Below are positions 7,090 to 15,677 of a DNA stretch of 48,503 nt, piece by piece (the stretch's first letter is position 1; the number at the start of each line of letters is the position of its first letter). The DNA is taken from NCBI GenBank assembly GCA_039029315.1, contig JBCCGK010000090.1:1-48503 (forward strand), read 5' to 3'. The translations under genes and the position numbers were made by a program. The notes beneath the pieces were generated by a model, which worked only from the letters and a program-made list of their open reading frames with translations, had not been told where the DNA came from and did not search any database. The stretch comes from JBCCCJ01 sp039029315 (lineage in GTDB: Bacteria > Bacteroidota > Bacteroidia > J057).

Positions 7090-9144
7090 TTGAATCCCAG
7101 ACTTCTCAACGGCATCATTTTGACATCTGCAATATTGTTGTGGATGACCCTGCTTTTATTCCATTGGCTGGAGTCTGCCATGGGGGTATTTGACAATGGC
7201 ACAGTTGCGAGATATTGGGTAGGAGGAGGATGGTACAATCTGACCTTGATGGGATTTTTTGTTGCCAATACGCTGCTGGTTGGACGATGGTTCAGAAATA
7301 TTGAGGAATTCCATGTAACGACTCAACTCTGGCGATTGTTCATCATTGGAATGGGGGGTATCACCATCATCATGGTGACTACTTTTGCCAACCGATCCAC
7401 CGCCTCCCTGACGATCTATCCATATTTGTCCCCGGTTTTCTTTTGTTTGAGTCTGTATGCCTTGGTGATATTCTTTCTCTCTTCAGTCTTTATCTATCGA
7501 CGATTCATTCTTTATCCCCGTACCCGAAACAAAATTATCACCTGGTATATCTTTCTTGGATTTCTTGTCTTCGCCCTGCTTCAACCCTTTGTGAATCTCG
7601 GCATATTCATATTGGTGAGCTTTGGGCTCTTTCTGATTCTGAGCCTTATTCTTTCCGCCAATGTTCGGTGGATTGCCTACCTGAATTTCAACCAAAAACT
7701 GAGAGCATTGGGCTTGTCTTCCCTGATTATGCTGGTGATCATCACCTATGTACTCGCGGCACGGACCCTGCCAGAAAGACTGGGCATTATTTCGGGAGAA
7801 ACCTTGCGGATAGAGTTTGTCTATTATATCATGCTGTTCGCATTTTGCTATACAGGCTCCTCCATTCTCGTTTTGTTTTTCAACCTACCTACCACCTCTA
7901 TTTTTGAGAAACAAAGTGTGGAAATTGCTTCTTTTAGCAAAATTAATCAGGCGATCCAATCCAATCTGGACTTCGGAGATATCATGAATACCCTCCTTGA
8001 TGCCAGCCTGATGGCCGCCAATGCCAAAGCTGGCTGGATAGAACTCCTCACAGATACCAATGGGAAGGCAGAGATCAATCTGAAGAAGAAAATAGAATCG
8101 GAAGATATCCTCAGCATCAAACAACAATATGACATCACCGAAAAAGTGATTCGCGATCAACAATTCTATCTTGTAAGAAATCTCCGCAAGCATCGCGCAT
8201 TCCTGGGCAATAATAGCAAGTATAAGTCCTTGCTCTCAGTTCCCATTGTCTCAACCAATCAGGCTTATGGAGCGGTCTTCGTGGTCAATGAGTTGCATAA
8301 TTCTTTTGAAGATGTCAACATTCAATCTGTAATTGCCTTTGCTGAACAGGCCGGAATGGCCCTGGAAAATGCCCGTTTGATGAAAGAATCTCTCGAAACA
8401 GAGAGTTATCGGACTCAAATGAAGATTGCCAGTGAATTCCAGAAAAAACTCTTGCCCCGGCAACTCCCATTCACGGATCAAATCGAATTTGTCTCCTTGA
8501 GTGAGACAGCTTATGAAATTGGCGGAGATTATTTTGATGTGGTACACCCCGCAGAGAATATTTATCGGGTTGCGATTGGAGATGTGTCAGGCAAGGGCAC
8601 GACAGCTGCCTTCTATATGGCAGAGGTGAAAGGGATCTTCCATGCCCTGACACAATTGGATCTCGATGTCAAGCAATTTGTTCAGACGGCCAATGATGCC
8701 TTGTCTGCTTGTATGCAGCGGAAATTTTTCATGAGTCTGACCTACCTGGAAATCAATGTGGCGAAAAAAACTGTTGAGATGATCAGAGCTGGCCACTGTC
8801 CGACATACTATTACGAAGCTGCTACAGATCAACTCAAAGAATGCAGAGAAGGAACGATTGGTCTGGCTATCATCCGAAACAAAAGCTTTGCCAGACAGAT
8901 ACAAGAGACCCAACGCATTCAGTATCAAGCAGGAGATTTCATGGTGCTCTATACCGATGGCATCACTGAGGCCCGAAATGAAGCAGGAGAAGAGTTCGGC
9001 TATGAGCGCTTGCAAAGCTGTATTTTGCGATTGAAACAGGAATCGTCAACTAATATCGCAGCCGGGATTGTCCATTCAGTAAAAGCTTTTGCCCAATCAG
9101 ACCCACAAGATGACTATACAGTATTGATTATCAAATTTGGCTAA
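7090..9144 (+). CDS. Membrane GAF-SpoIIE (PP2C-type) serine phosphatase
   Basis: The 684-residue protein has an N-terminal region of about seven to eight membrane segments (1-265), a GAF domain (~290-430) and a SpoIIE/RsbU-like phosphatase domain (~445-684). Metal-binding aspartates are visible at D480 (GGDYFDV), D498 (GDVSGKG), D623 (LYTDGITEA) and D674/D675 (QDDYT). Such enzymes dephosphorylate an anti-sigma-factor antagonist in partner switching. The two partners are encoded directly downstream. The start is the TTG at 7090, the first start codon after an in-frame stop, which keeps the first membrane helix; an ATG at 7144 would cut into it. Confidence 0.9.
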   Translation: MNPRLLNGIILTSAILLWMTLLLFHWLESAMGVFDNGTVARYWVGGGWYNLTLMGFFVANTLLVGRWFRNIEEFHVTTQLWRLFIIGMGGITIIMVTTFANRSTASLTIYPYLSPVFFCLSLYALVIFFLSSVFIYRRFILYPRTRNKIITWYIFLGFLVFALLQPFVNLGIFILVSFGLFLILSLILSANVRWIAYLNFNQKLRALGLSSLIMLVIITYVLAARTLPERLGIISGETLRIEFVYYIMLFAFCYTGSSILVLFFNLPTTSIFEKQSVEIASFSKINQAIQSNLDFGDIMNTLLDASLMAANAKAGWIELLTDTNGKAEINLKKKIESEDILSIKQQYDITEKVIRDQQFYLVRNLRKHRAFLGNNSKYKSLLSVPIVSTNQAYGAVFVVNELHNSFEDVNIQSVIAFAEQAGMALENARLMKESLETESYRTQMKIASEFQKKLLPRQLPFTDQIEFVSLSETAYEIGGDYFDVVHPAENIYRVAIGDVSGKGTTAAFYMAEVKGIFHALTQLDLDVKQFVQTANDALSACMQRKFFMSLTYLEINVAKKTVEMIRAGHCPTYYYEAATDQLKECREGTIGLAIIRNKSFARQIQETQRIQYQAGDFMVLYTDGITEARNEAGEEFGYERLQSCILRLKQESSTNIAAGIVHSVKAFAQSDPQDDYTVLIIKFG

Positions 9145-9182
9145 AACAATATCTTCAGAAATCCCGTAAACCAGAACTACAT

Positions 9183-9530
9183 ATGGAAATCAAAGAGAAT
9201 TTTCATTCAACTTATATCACCTTGATGCCCATTGGTGAATTAGATGCAAATTCCTCTGTCATATTGGATGAAAGAATTGCTCAACTACTTGAAACCGGAA
9301 CTGTCAATATTCACATTGATGGAAGCGGGATTAGCTATATCAACAGTCCCGGACTCGGTGTCGTGATTTCCTATGTTGATGAACTGGCAGCTCAGGGAGG
9401 AAAGTTTGTTTTTTCAGACTTGTCAGACAATGTGGCAGATGTATTTTCAATTTTAGGCTTGGACAGATTAGACCATTTAATCATCGTAAACGACCCAACT
9501 GAAGTCGAAGCTCATTTTTCTACATCATGA
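9183..9530 (+). CDS. STAS-domain anti-anti-sigma factor (RsbV/SpoIIAA-like)
   Basis: This single 115-residue STAS domain has the phosphorylation-site loop YINSPGLGV; S55 is the expected phosphorylated serine. The usual small residue after that serine is proline here. In partner switching the unphosphorylated form binds the HATPase kinase and releases its target. The gene overlaps the downstream kinase gene by 4 bp (ATGA) and follows the phosphatase gene by 38 bp, so the three probably form one transcription unit. Confidence 0.9.
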   Translation: MEIKENFHSTYITLMPIGELDANSSVILDERIAQLLETGTVNIHIDGSGISYINSPGLGVVISYVDELAAQGGKFVFSDLSDNVADVFSILGLDRLDHLIIVNDPTEVEAHFSTS

Positions 9531-9964
9531 AAGCGTACCTAAAGGTCAGATGTAACAAAGCCTTTCTCTCAACCATCAGAGACTTCGTAAAGTCCAGACT
9601 GAGAGACCTACAGGTAACTGGACCTGTATCGCATCAAATTGTGCTCGCTGTGGATGAAGCCTGTGCCAATTGTATGATCCACCAACATCAATGCGACAAT
9701 ACTTCCACCATAGAGATTGCTATTTATAGAGAACAAGAAACCCTATATACAGAAATCAAAGACACCGGCAAAGCCTTTCCACTGGACGAATATCAACCCA
9801 AACAAGTAACAGATATCATAGAACAGAGAGGGAAAGGCGGACTTGGGATCAATCTGATTCATCGCATTATGGATGAAATCAAAGTAGAAGAAAAAAGAGA
9901 TTATTTTGTGTATCGACTCGGCAAACACATTGATCCCAATATCACCCCTTCTCCAAGTCATTAA
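9527..9964 (+). CDS. HATPase_c serine kinase / anti-sigma regulator (RsbW/SpoIIAB-like)
   Basis: The 145-residue GHKL ATPase has the N-box pattern DEACANCMIH (E and N for Mg-ATP), the G1 motif DTGKAF and the G2 motif GKGGLGINL. Proteins of this type phosphorylate the STAS partner and sequester a sigma factor or another client. No sigma-B-like gene adjoins, so the output target is elsewhere or not a sigma factor. It is translationally coupled to the STAS gene and is last in the operon. Confidence 0.9.
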   Translation: MKAYLKVRCNKAFLSTIRDFVKSRLRDLQVTGPVSHQIVLAVDEACANCMIHQHQCDNTSTIEIAIYREQETLYTEIKDTGKAFPLDEYQPKQVTDIIEQRGKGGLGINLIHRIMDEIKVEEKRDYFVYRLGKHIDPNITPSPSH

Positions 9965-10304
9965 TCCTCCCTCTACAGCCGACTCCTTCCTTCCTCCATC
10001 GAGTTCTATTGAGATTATGCCACTGCTTTCCCCTATGCTAATGGTTCAATCCATAAGTTCTTGACAATCCAAGTCTAGTCTTTTTGCACTCTACCTGTCT
10101 TATTTTTTTGTCAGATAGCTCACTATCTTCCTCAAAAATGCGTTGGCCGAGCACAAAAATCCTGCGACTCAATGATCAGAAACTTATGGCTTAACCCACT
10201 AGGAGCATCTCATCCACTCATTCCTTTTTAGCCATTTTTCCAACAACAGACAACAGTCTTTGGCTGCTGAGACATTCCCCATTTCTTTATTAGGCACAGT
10301 TTGC
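9965..10304. other. Intergenic region before the chaperone operon
   Basis: About 340 bp without a convincing gene on either strand. I see no clear hairpin-plus-T-tract terminator for the upstream operon. A promoter-like -7 element lies just downstream of it (10305-10312). The pyrimidine-rich composition differs from the flanking coding sequence. Confidence 0.5.
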
Positions 10305-10312
10305 TAAATTTG
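10305..10312 (+). promoter_or_regulatory. Candidate Bacteroidota -7 promoter element (TAAATTTG)
   Basis: The sequence matches TAnnTTTG exactly, 27 nt before the ATG at 10340. A TTTG -33 box at the expected 19-21 nt spacing is not visible. It would drive the operon of two parvulin-type isomerases, the SurA-like lipoprotein and MoxR. Confidence 0.45.
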
Positions 10313-10339
10313 CACTTCCCAAAAAAAGATTTCACATAT

Positions 10340-12376
10340 ATGAAACTCACCATTCAGGTATTTTGGATAGTGCTCATTGCAAGCAGTATGTTCGTGGCTT
10401 GCAAAGGAAGTAAACAAATGGCTGATGCCCCCAAGAGTTCTGCGGGCAACACCAGTCCAAGTACAGAAGCCCCTGCTTTGCTCAGTTTTGCAGAAGGAGT
10501 CGTCACACAATCAGAATTTGAAAGAGTTTATGCCAAAAATAATGGCGGCCGAGAAATAGCTGCTACTCATACCCCGGAGCAACTTAAAGAGTATATGGAT
10601 TTGTACATCAACTTTAAGCGAAAGGTGTTTGAGGCAGAAAGTCAGGCATTACATGAAACCCCTGCTTTCAAGCAAGAGTTTTCTACTTATCGCAAACAAC
10701 TTGCCCAGCCATACTTATCTGCCAAGGAAGTAGAAGATCAGTTGATTGAAGAAGCATTTATGCGGTCTGGCTATTTGGTCAGTGCCAGCCATCTCTTATT
10801 GACAGTACCACAGGATGCAGCAGCTGAAGATACACTCGCTGCATACACCAGAATTCTTGAGCTCAGAGATTCCATCGTCAACCATGGAAATGATTTTGGC
10901 GCGATGGCAGAGAAATATTCACAAGATCCCTCCGCCAAAAACAAAGGAGGAATGGGGTATCAAGGCAACCTGGGATACTTCAGCGTGTTCGACATGGTAT
11001 ATCCCTTTGAGTCTGCGGCTTTCAACACGGCTCCTGGCGAAGTGTCAGATCCCGTCAGAACACAATATGGCTATCATCTTGTCAAGACACTTGACAAAAT
11101 GAAAACTGCGGGAAAGAAGCACGCAGCCCATATCATCATTCGAGTTGGAGACCGTTATAGTGCCAAAACAGAGGAACAAGCGGTCCAAAAAATTCAGGAA
11201 ATTCACCAGAAGTTGACGGCTGGAGAATCATTCGCTTCGCTTGCCTCCCAATTCTCCGATGATCCGGGCTCAGCCAACAAGGGTGGAGATCTTGGGTCGG
11301 GAAGACTCTTGCCCGAAATGGAAGACCTCAAACTCAAGCTTGGCGAAGGTGCTTTTTCGGAACCTTTCCAGACGCGATTCGGATGGCATATTCTTCAGGT
11401 AAGCAAGGTAGAAACGCTCCAGACTTTCGAAGAGGCTCAACCAGCATTGAAACAAAAAATCTCACGAGATAGCCGTGCACAGGTCAGCCGACAGGCCCTG
11501 TTGAACCGCATTCGGAAGGACAATGACTTTCAGCTTTTCACCGATATGATTGATTCCCTCAAAGCCAAAGTCAACAACAACTTCCCTCGTGGCAACTGGC
11601 AGCCAGACTCTGCTGATACAGAATTGTTCGCCAAGCCATTGTTCAGCATGAAAGATGGGTTTAGTCGCTCGGTCCAGGATCTGATTGATTATTACAAAAA
11701 GAATCGGATACGCAAGGCAAAGATGTCTCCACAAGCAGCAGTGCAATCTGTTACAGACACATATATCGAACGAGAACTCATTCAATATGAAGAGGATCGA
11801 CTTCCCGCCAAAAATCCTGATTTTCGATACTTGCTTCAGGAATATCGAGATGGCATCCTCCTCTTTACCCTGATGGAGCAGAAAGTCTGGAAAAAGGCCA
11901 TGGAAGACACAACTGGCCTGGAAGCGTACTACATTGCGAACCAGGACAGTTTCCGCGCCAATGACAGATTGGAGGTCAAAGAATATAGAACTACCTCCGA
12001 AGAGGTCATCAATCAGGTAAAAGAGATGCTCGCAGAAGGACAGGGAGAAAAAAGCATTGATTCTGTGATCAATCAGGCATCAAAATTGAACCTTCGAATT
12101 TCAACCCAGATGTATGAAAAGGGAAAAGATGAGATTGAAGATGGCGTTTTCTCTCAGGAAGTTGGGGCTGCTACGGACATCATTCAGCAAGGAGAGTTTT
12201 ACAAAATCCTTGTCATCTTGGATATGTTCCCGGCCGGAATCAAATCTTTTGACGATGCGAAATCAGAAGCAATCACCCGCTATCAAGATTATCTGGAACA
12301 ACAATGGTTAGAAGAACTAGCCAGCAAATACCCTGTCAAGATTGATGATGATATCTTTGCAAATCTCTTTAAGTAG
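10340..12376 (+). CDS. Peptidylprolyl isomerase lipoprotein with two parvulin domains
   Basis: The 678-residue protein has a lipobox (MFVAC, C21). A SurA-like helical N-domain is followed by two parvulin (PpiC) domains at ~148-250 (SASHLLLT ... YGYHLVKT) and ~262-360 (AAHIIIRVG ... FGWHILQV). A long C-terminal region (~360-678) contains a further helical domain. It probably helps fold outer-membrane or secreted proteins in the periplasm. It is first of a run of three related genes. The ATG at 10340 is chosen over an upstream TTG because it starts the lipoprotein signal. The next gene starts within its last 32 bp. Confidence 0.88.
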   Translation: MKLTIQVFWIVLIASSMFVACKGSKQMADAPKSSAGNTSPSTEAPALLSFAEGVVTQSEFERVYAKNNGGREIAATHTPEQLKEYMDLYINFKRKVFEAESQALHETPAFKQEFSTYRKQLAQPYLSAKEVEDQLIEEAFMRSGYLVSASHLLLTVPQDAAAEDTLAAYTRILELRDSIVNHGNDFGAMAEKYSQDPSAKNKGGMGYQGNLGYFSVFDMVYPFESAAFNTAPGEVSDPVRTQYGYHLVKTLDKMKTAGKKHAAHIIIRVGDRYSAKTEEQAVQKIQEIHQKLTAGESFASLASQFSDDPGSANKGGDLGSGRLLPEMEDLKLKLGEGAFSEPFQTRFGWHILQVSKVETLQTFEEAQPALKQKISRDSRAQVSRQALLNRIRKDNDFQLFTDMIDSLKAKVNNNFPRGNWQPDSADTELFAKPLFSMKDGFSRSVQDLIDYYKKNRIRKAKMSPQAAVQSVTDTYIERELIQYEEDRLPAKNPDFRYLLQEYRDGILLFTLMEQKVWKKAMEDTTGLEAYYIANQDSFRANDRLEVKEYRTTSEEVINQVKEMLAEGQGEKSIDSVINQASKLNLRISTQMYEKGKDEIEDGVFSQEVGAATDIIQQGEFYKILVILDMFPAGIKSFDDAKSEAITRYQDYLEQQWLEELASKYPVKIDDDIFANLFK

Positions 12377-13238
12377 ATACAACCTTTCTCTTCTCTTGCT
12401 CGTCTTGCTGTTATGCGGAGGAATGGCTGCATGTGATGTAGCCAGAGAAAAAGAAGGAAGGGGAGATGTGATCGCCCGCTATCAGTCAGAGGAACTGTAC
12501 AGAGAAGATCTCAATCATTTTCTCTCAGATTCTCTCAAAGGAGAGGACAGTGTGCGTTTTGCCAGACAGTTTATCCGTCAATGGTTGCGCGGCGAGGCAA
12601 TAGACGAAGAAGCAAAGCGAGAAATCACTGGGCTGGAAGCGAAAATTGCCCCTCAATTGGAAAACTACAAACAAAGTCTGATTGAGCATCACTATACCCA
12701 GTGGTTGATCGAGCAAAATGAAGACAAATTCGCTGTTGCAGAGGCTGATATCGAAAATTATTACAATAAATTTCACGAAAATTTTATCAGTCGCTCCGCC
12801 TACTATCAATATTTTTATCTCAAAACACCAAAACCCAATCAGTTTAAGGTCGCCAATCTGATGCGGAGCCCAGAACCAGAAAAAATTGACGAATTGATCG
12901 AGTGGGCAGTGGATAATGCCACAGAATACAAACTGGATAGTTCCTATGTGGGCGAAACCGAAATTTCGCGCCTATCACCAGGATTCTATTTTGGCAATAT
13001 TCGTCGCGCTTCACGGACGACCTTGTATCCCTATCAGCATCAGGAAGGAGATACCACCTATTATGACTTCTATCGGCTGATGGATGTTATCAAAGAAGGG
13101 GATCTTTTGCCACTGAGTTTGTGCAGGGATCGCATCATCAACATCATTCGCAACCAGCGGAAGAATGCCCTGATTGAGCAAACCAAATCCAAGCTTCTCC
13201 AAAAAGCCGAAGATGCACAGAAAATCACGGTTTACTGA
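12345..13238 (+). CDS. SurA-N-like lipoprotein lacking a parvulin domain
   Basis: The ~297-residue protein has a hydrophobic leader ending in GMAAC (lipidated cysteine about residue 30). The remainder is mostly helical, resembling the peptide-binding part of SurA/PpiD proteins, but the parvulin signature is missing. It overlaps the preceding isomerase gene by 32 bp and precedes the SurA gene by 50 bp. This supports a chaperone role in outer-membrane protein biogenesis without isomerase activity. Two adjacent ATGs (12345, 12348) could start it. Confidence 0.75.
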   Translation: MMISLQISLSRYNLSLLLLVLLLCGGMAACDVAREKEGRGDVIARYQSEELYREDLNHFLSDSLKGEDSVRFARQFIRQWLRGEAIDEEAKREITGLEAKIAPQLENYKQSLIEHHYTQWLIEQNEDKFAVAEADIENYYNKFHENFISRSAYYQYFYLKTPKPNQFKVANLMRSPEPEKIDELIEWAVDNATEYKLDSSYVGETEISRLSPGFYFGNIRRASRTTLYPYQHQEGDTTYYDFYRLMDVIKEGDLLPLSLCRDRIINIIRNQRKNALIEQTKSKLLQKAEDAQKITVY

Positions 13239-13288
13239 GAACGAAACCCACATTGAAGGTATCAACTTACAAGCATAACGATTTCGCC

Positions 13289-14632
13289 ATGTACAGACAG
13301 ATAAAAACCCTTGGAATCCTTCTGGTCAGTATTTTTTCTATTCTTTCTCTTCATGCACAAAGAGGCAGAACCCTGGACAGAATCGTCGCTGTAATTGGCG
13401 AAGAAGTCATTCTGGAATCAGATGTAGACAATCAGTTCAATCACGCCAAAATCAATGGTGCCAAAGATGATGGAACCCTGCGTTGTCAAGCCATGGAGTC
13501 GCTGATCATTGACAAGCTGTTGTTGGACAAGGCCAGACAGGACAGTATTGAAGTAGCTGATCTGGAAGTGGAATTGGAACTGGATCGCAGAATGCAAATC
13601 TTCTTGTCCCAGATTGAGCGAAGTGAGTTTGAGAAAATCTATGGCAAATCCATAGAACAATTTCGAGAGGATATCCGGGAAGATATCAAAAAGGAATTGC
13701 TGACCCAACGCCAACGAGCTGTTCTTGAAGAGGCGACAGACATCACACCCAAGGAAGTCAAAAGATTTTATAAAGGCCTGGATGAAGACAGTTTGGGCTT
13801 ATTACCAGCAGAGGTGCAACTCAATCACATTGTCATCAAGCCTCCGTATTCACAAGAGAGCAGAGACAAGGCGGTCGAGTTGTTGACAGATCTGAAAAAA
13901 CAGGTCGATGAAGGCGCTGACTTTGGAGAGTTGGCAGCCAAAAATACCGATGAACCAGGCGGTCGTGGCAGAAAAGGTGATCTGAATTGGTTTGGCAGAG
14001 GACAAATGGTTCCACAATTTGAAGAGGTGGTCTTCCAAATGCGAATTGGAGAAGTATCTGACCCGCTGGAGACAGAGTTTGGATACCACATCATCTACCT
14101 GCATGAGCGCAAGGGAGAGCGTGTCCGCGCCAGCCATATACTCAAAAGATTGCGACACAGTGCCAATGGAGACTCCGTGGCAATGGACTCTCTGGTCAAG
14201 ATTATGGAGCTGGTCCAAACCGATTCTCTTACATTTGAGCAAGCAGCTATTTTGTATTCACAAGATCGCGGCACCAAACACTGTGGAGGCTGCATCTCCA
14301 ATCCCCAAACACAGGAGCTTCGGATTCCGATGGATTTGCTCGATCCTGATATGTATTTCAAGATCGATGACATGAATCCAGGAGAATTTTCAGCCCCTTC
14401 TGAAATGCAAAGTCCCGATGGGTCAAGGGCCTTTCATGTGATCTACCTCAAACACAAGATTCCGCCGCACAAACCGAACCTCAAGGACGACTACCAAAAA
14501 ATCAGAAATGCGGCTTTGCTTGCCAAAAGAGCAGAAAATTTTGACACTTGGTTGGAATCGGCTAAGAAAAATATCTATATTGACATCAAACCAACCGAAT
14601 GCCAAAATGCACTTAATAATTGGTCCAAATAA
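13289..14632 (+). CDS. surA: SurA-like periplasmic peptidylprolyl isomerase
   Basis: The 447-residue protein has a signal peptide ending LHAQ, then the SurA N-domain beginning LDRIVAVIGEEVILESDV. Parvulin domains follow at ~178-275 (LNHIVIKPP ... FGYHIIYL) and ~280-395 (RASHILKRL ...). The second parvulin-like part contains HCGGC and looks diverged. SurA escorts beta-barrel proteins to the BAM machinery. The ATG at 13289 is preferred over an upstream TTG because it begins the signal peptide. Its TAA stop overlaps the MoxR ATG (TAATG), so translation is coupled. Confidence 0.88.
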   Translation: MYRQIKTLGILLVSIFSILSLHAQRGRTLDRIVAVIGEEVILESDVDNQFNHAKINGAKDDGTLRCQAMESLIIDKLLLDKARQDSIEVADLEVELELDRRMQIFLSQIERSEFEKIYGKSIEQFREDIREDIKKELLTQRQRAVLEEATDITPKEVKRFYKGLDEDSLGLLPAEVQLNHIVIKPPYSQESRDKAVELLTDLKKQVDEGADFGELAAKNTDEPGGRGRKGDLNWFGRGQMVPQFEEVVFQMRIGEVSDPLETEFGYHIIYLHERKGERVRASHILKRLRHSANGDSVAMDSLVKIMELVQTDSLTFEQAAILYSQDRGTKHCGGCISNPQTQELRIPMDLLDPDMYFKIDDMNPGEFSAPSEMQSPDGSRAFHVIYLKHKIPPHKPNLKDDYQKIRNAALLAKRAENFDTWLESAKKNIYIDIKPTECQNALNNWSK

Positions 14633-15612
14633 TGCAGAAATACAAATCTGAAGTTGAAGCAGCTGACGCCCTGGCACAAACCTATCAGGACCTCAAACAA
14701 GAAATAGGCAAAGTCATCGTAGGACAGGAAGATGTAATCGAAAAACTCCTCATTGCACTCTTTTGTAAAGGACATACGCTACTTGTTGGTGTCCCTGGAC
14801 TCGCAAAAACCCTGCTGATTAGTACGGTAGCAGAAGTTCTTGATCTTTCTTTCAGCCGAATTCAATTTACACCAGACCTCATGCCCAGTGATATTCTGGG
14901 TACAGAAGTTTTGGAAATTGACGAAGAGACGAATAAAAAGTATTTCAAGTTTATTCGTGGACCCATTTTCGCAAATATTGTTCTTGCAGACGAAATCAAC
15001 CGTACGCCTCCCAAAACGCAAGCAGCCCTTCTGGAGGCCATGCAGGAAAAGAAAGTAACCATAGGTGGAGAAAATCATGTACTAGAACCTCCATTCTTTG
15101 TATTGGCCACCCAAAACCCCATTGAACAAGAAGGAACCTATCCCCTCCCGGAAGCCCAGCTTGACCGCTTCATGTTCAATATTTGGGTAGATTACCCGTC
15201 TATAGAAGAGGAAATTGCCATTGTGAAACGAACCACTGGTGGAGAAACTGCTGAAGTCAAAACCATCCTTTCTCGGGAAGAGATCATTTACTTCCAGAAT
15301 CTTGTCCGACGGGTGCCCGTTACAGACAATGTTGTCAGCCATGCTGTCAATCTCGTCAATCGAACCCGGATCAATACGCCACACGCTCCCTCAGAGATCA
15401 AGGACCTGATTACCTGGGGTGCAGGACCACGTGCCTCCCAATACCTGATTCTTGGTGCCAAAGCTATCGCCTTGCTTCATGGGAAATATTCTCCGGATAT
15501 CGAAGATGTGAATGCAGTAGCGACCTCTGTCCTTCGCCACAGAATCGTTCCAAGCTTTACAGCTGAAGCAGAAGGCATTACTGCTGATACCATCGTTGAG
15601 CGCTTGCTATAG
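14632..15612 (+). CDS. MoxR-family AAA+ ATPase
   Basis: The 326-residue protein has Walker A GVPGLAKT (53-60), Walker B VLADEINR and sensor-1 ATQNP, followed by the C-terminal lid typical of MoxR. These ATPases act as chaperones that activate or insert partner proteins, often next to DUF58 and von Willebrand-A genes. No such partner is present here. The gene is fused by a one-base stop/start overlap to the SurA operon, an arrangement I recall from other Bacteroidota. It converges with the sulfatase gene across 65 bp with no obvious terminator. Confidence 0.92.
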   Translation: MQKYKSEVEAADALAQTYQDLKQEIGKVIVGQEDVIEKLLIALFCKGHTLLVGVPGLAKTLLISTVAEVLDLSFSRIQFTPDLMPSDILGTEVLEIDEETNKKYFKFIRGPIFANIVLADEINRTPPKTQAALLEAMQEKKVTIGGENHVLEPPFFVLATQNPIEQEGTYPLPEAQLDRFMFNIWVDYPSIEEEIAIVKRTTGGETAEVKTILSREEIIYFQNLVRRVPVTDNVVSHAVNLVNRTRINTPHAPSEIKDLITWGAGPRASQYLILGAKAIALLHGKYSPDIEDVNAVATSVLRHRIVPSFTAEAEGITADTIVERLL

Positions 15613-15677
15613 AGCCCCAACTCAATTTTCTAGACCTCACCTCTCAGAGATAATCGCCCCAGGATATGGGTGAGTGG

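Noticed and set aside
9965..10300. Possible small RNA or riboswitch in the 340-bp gap
   Set aside because: I could not find a convincing stem-loop set, conserved motif or terminator.
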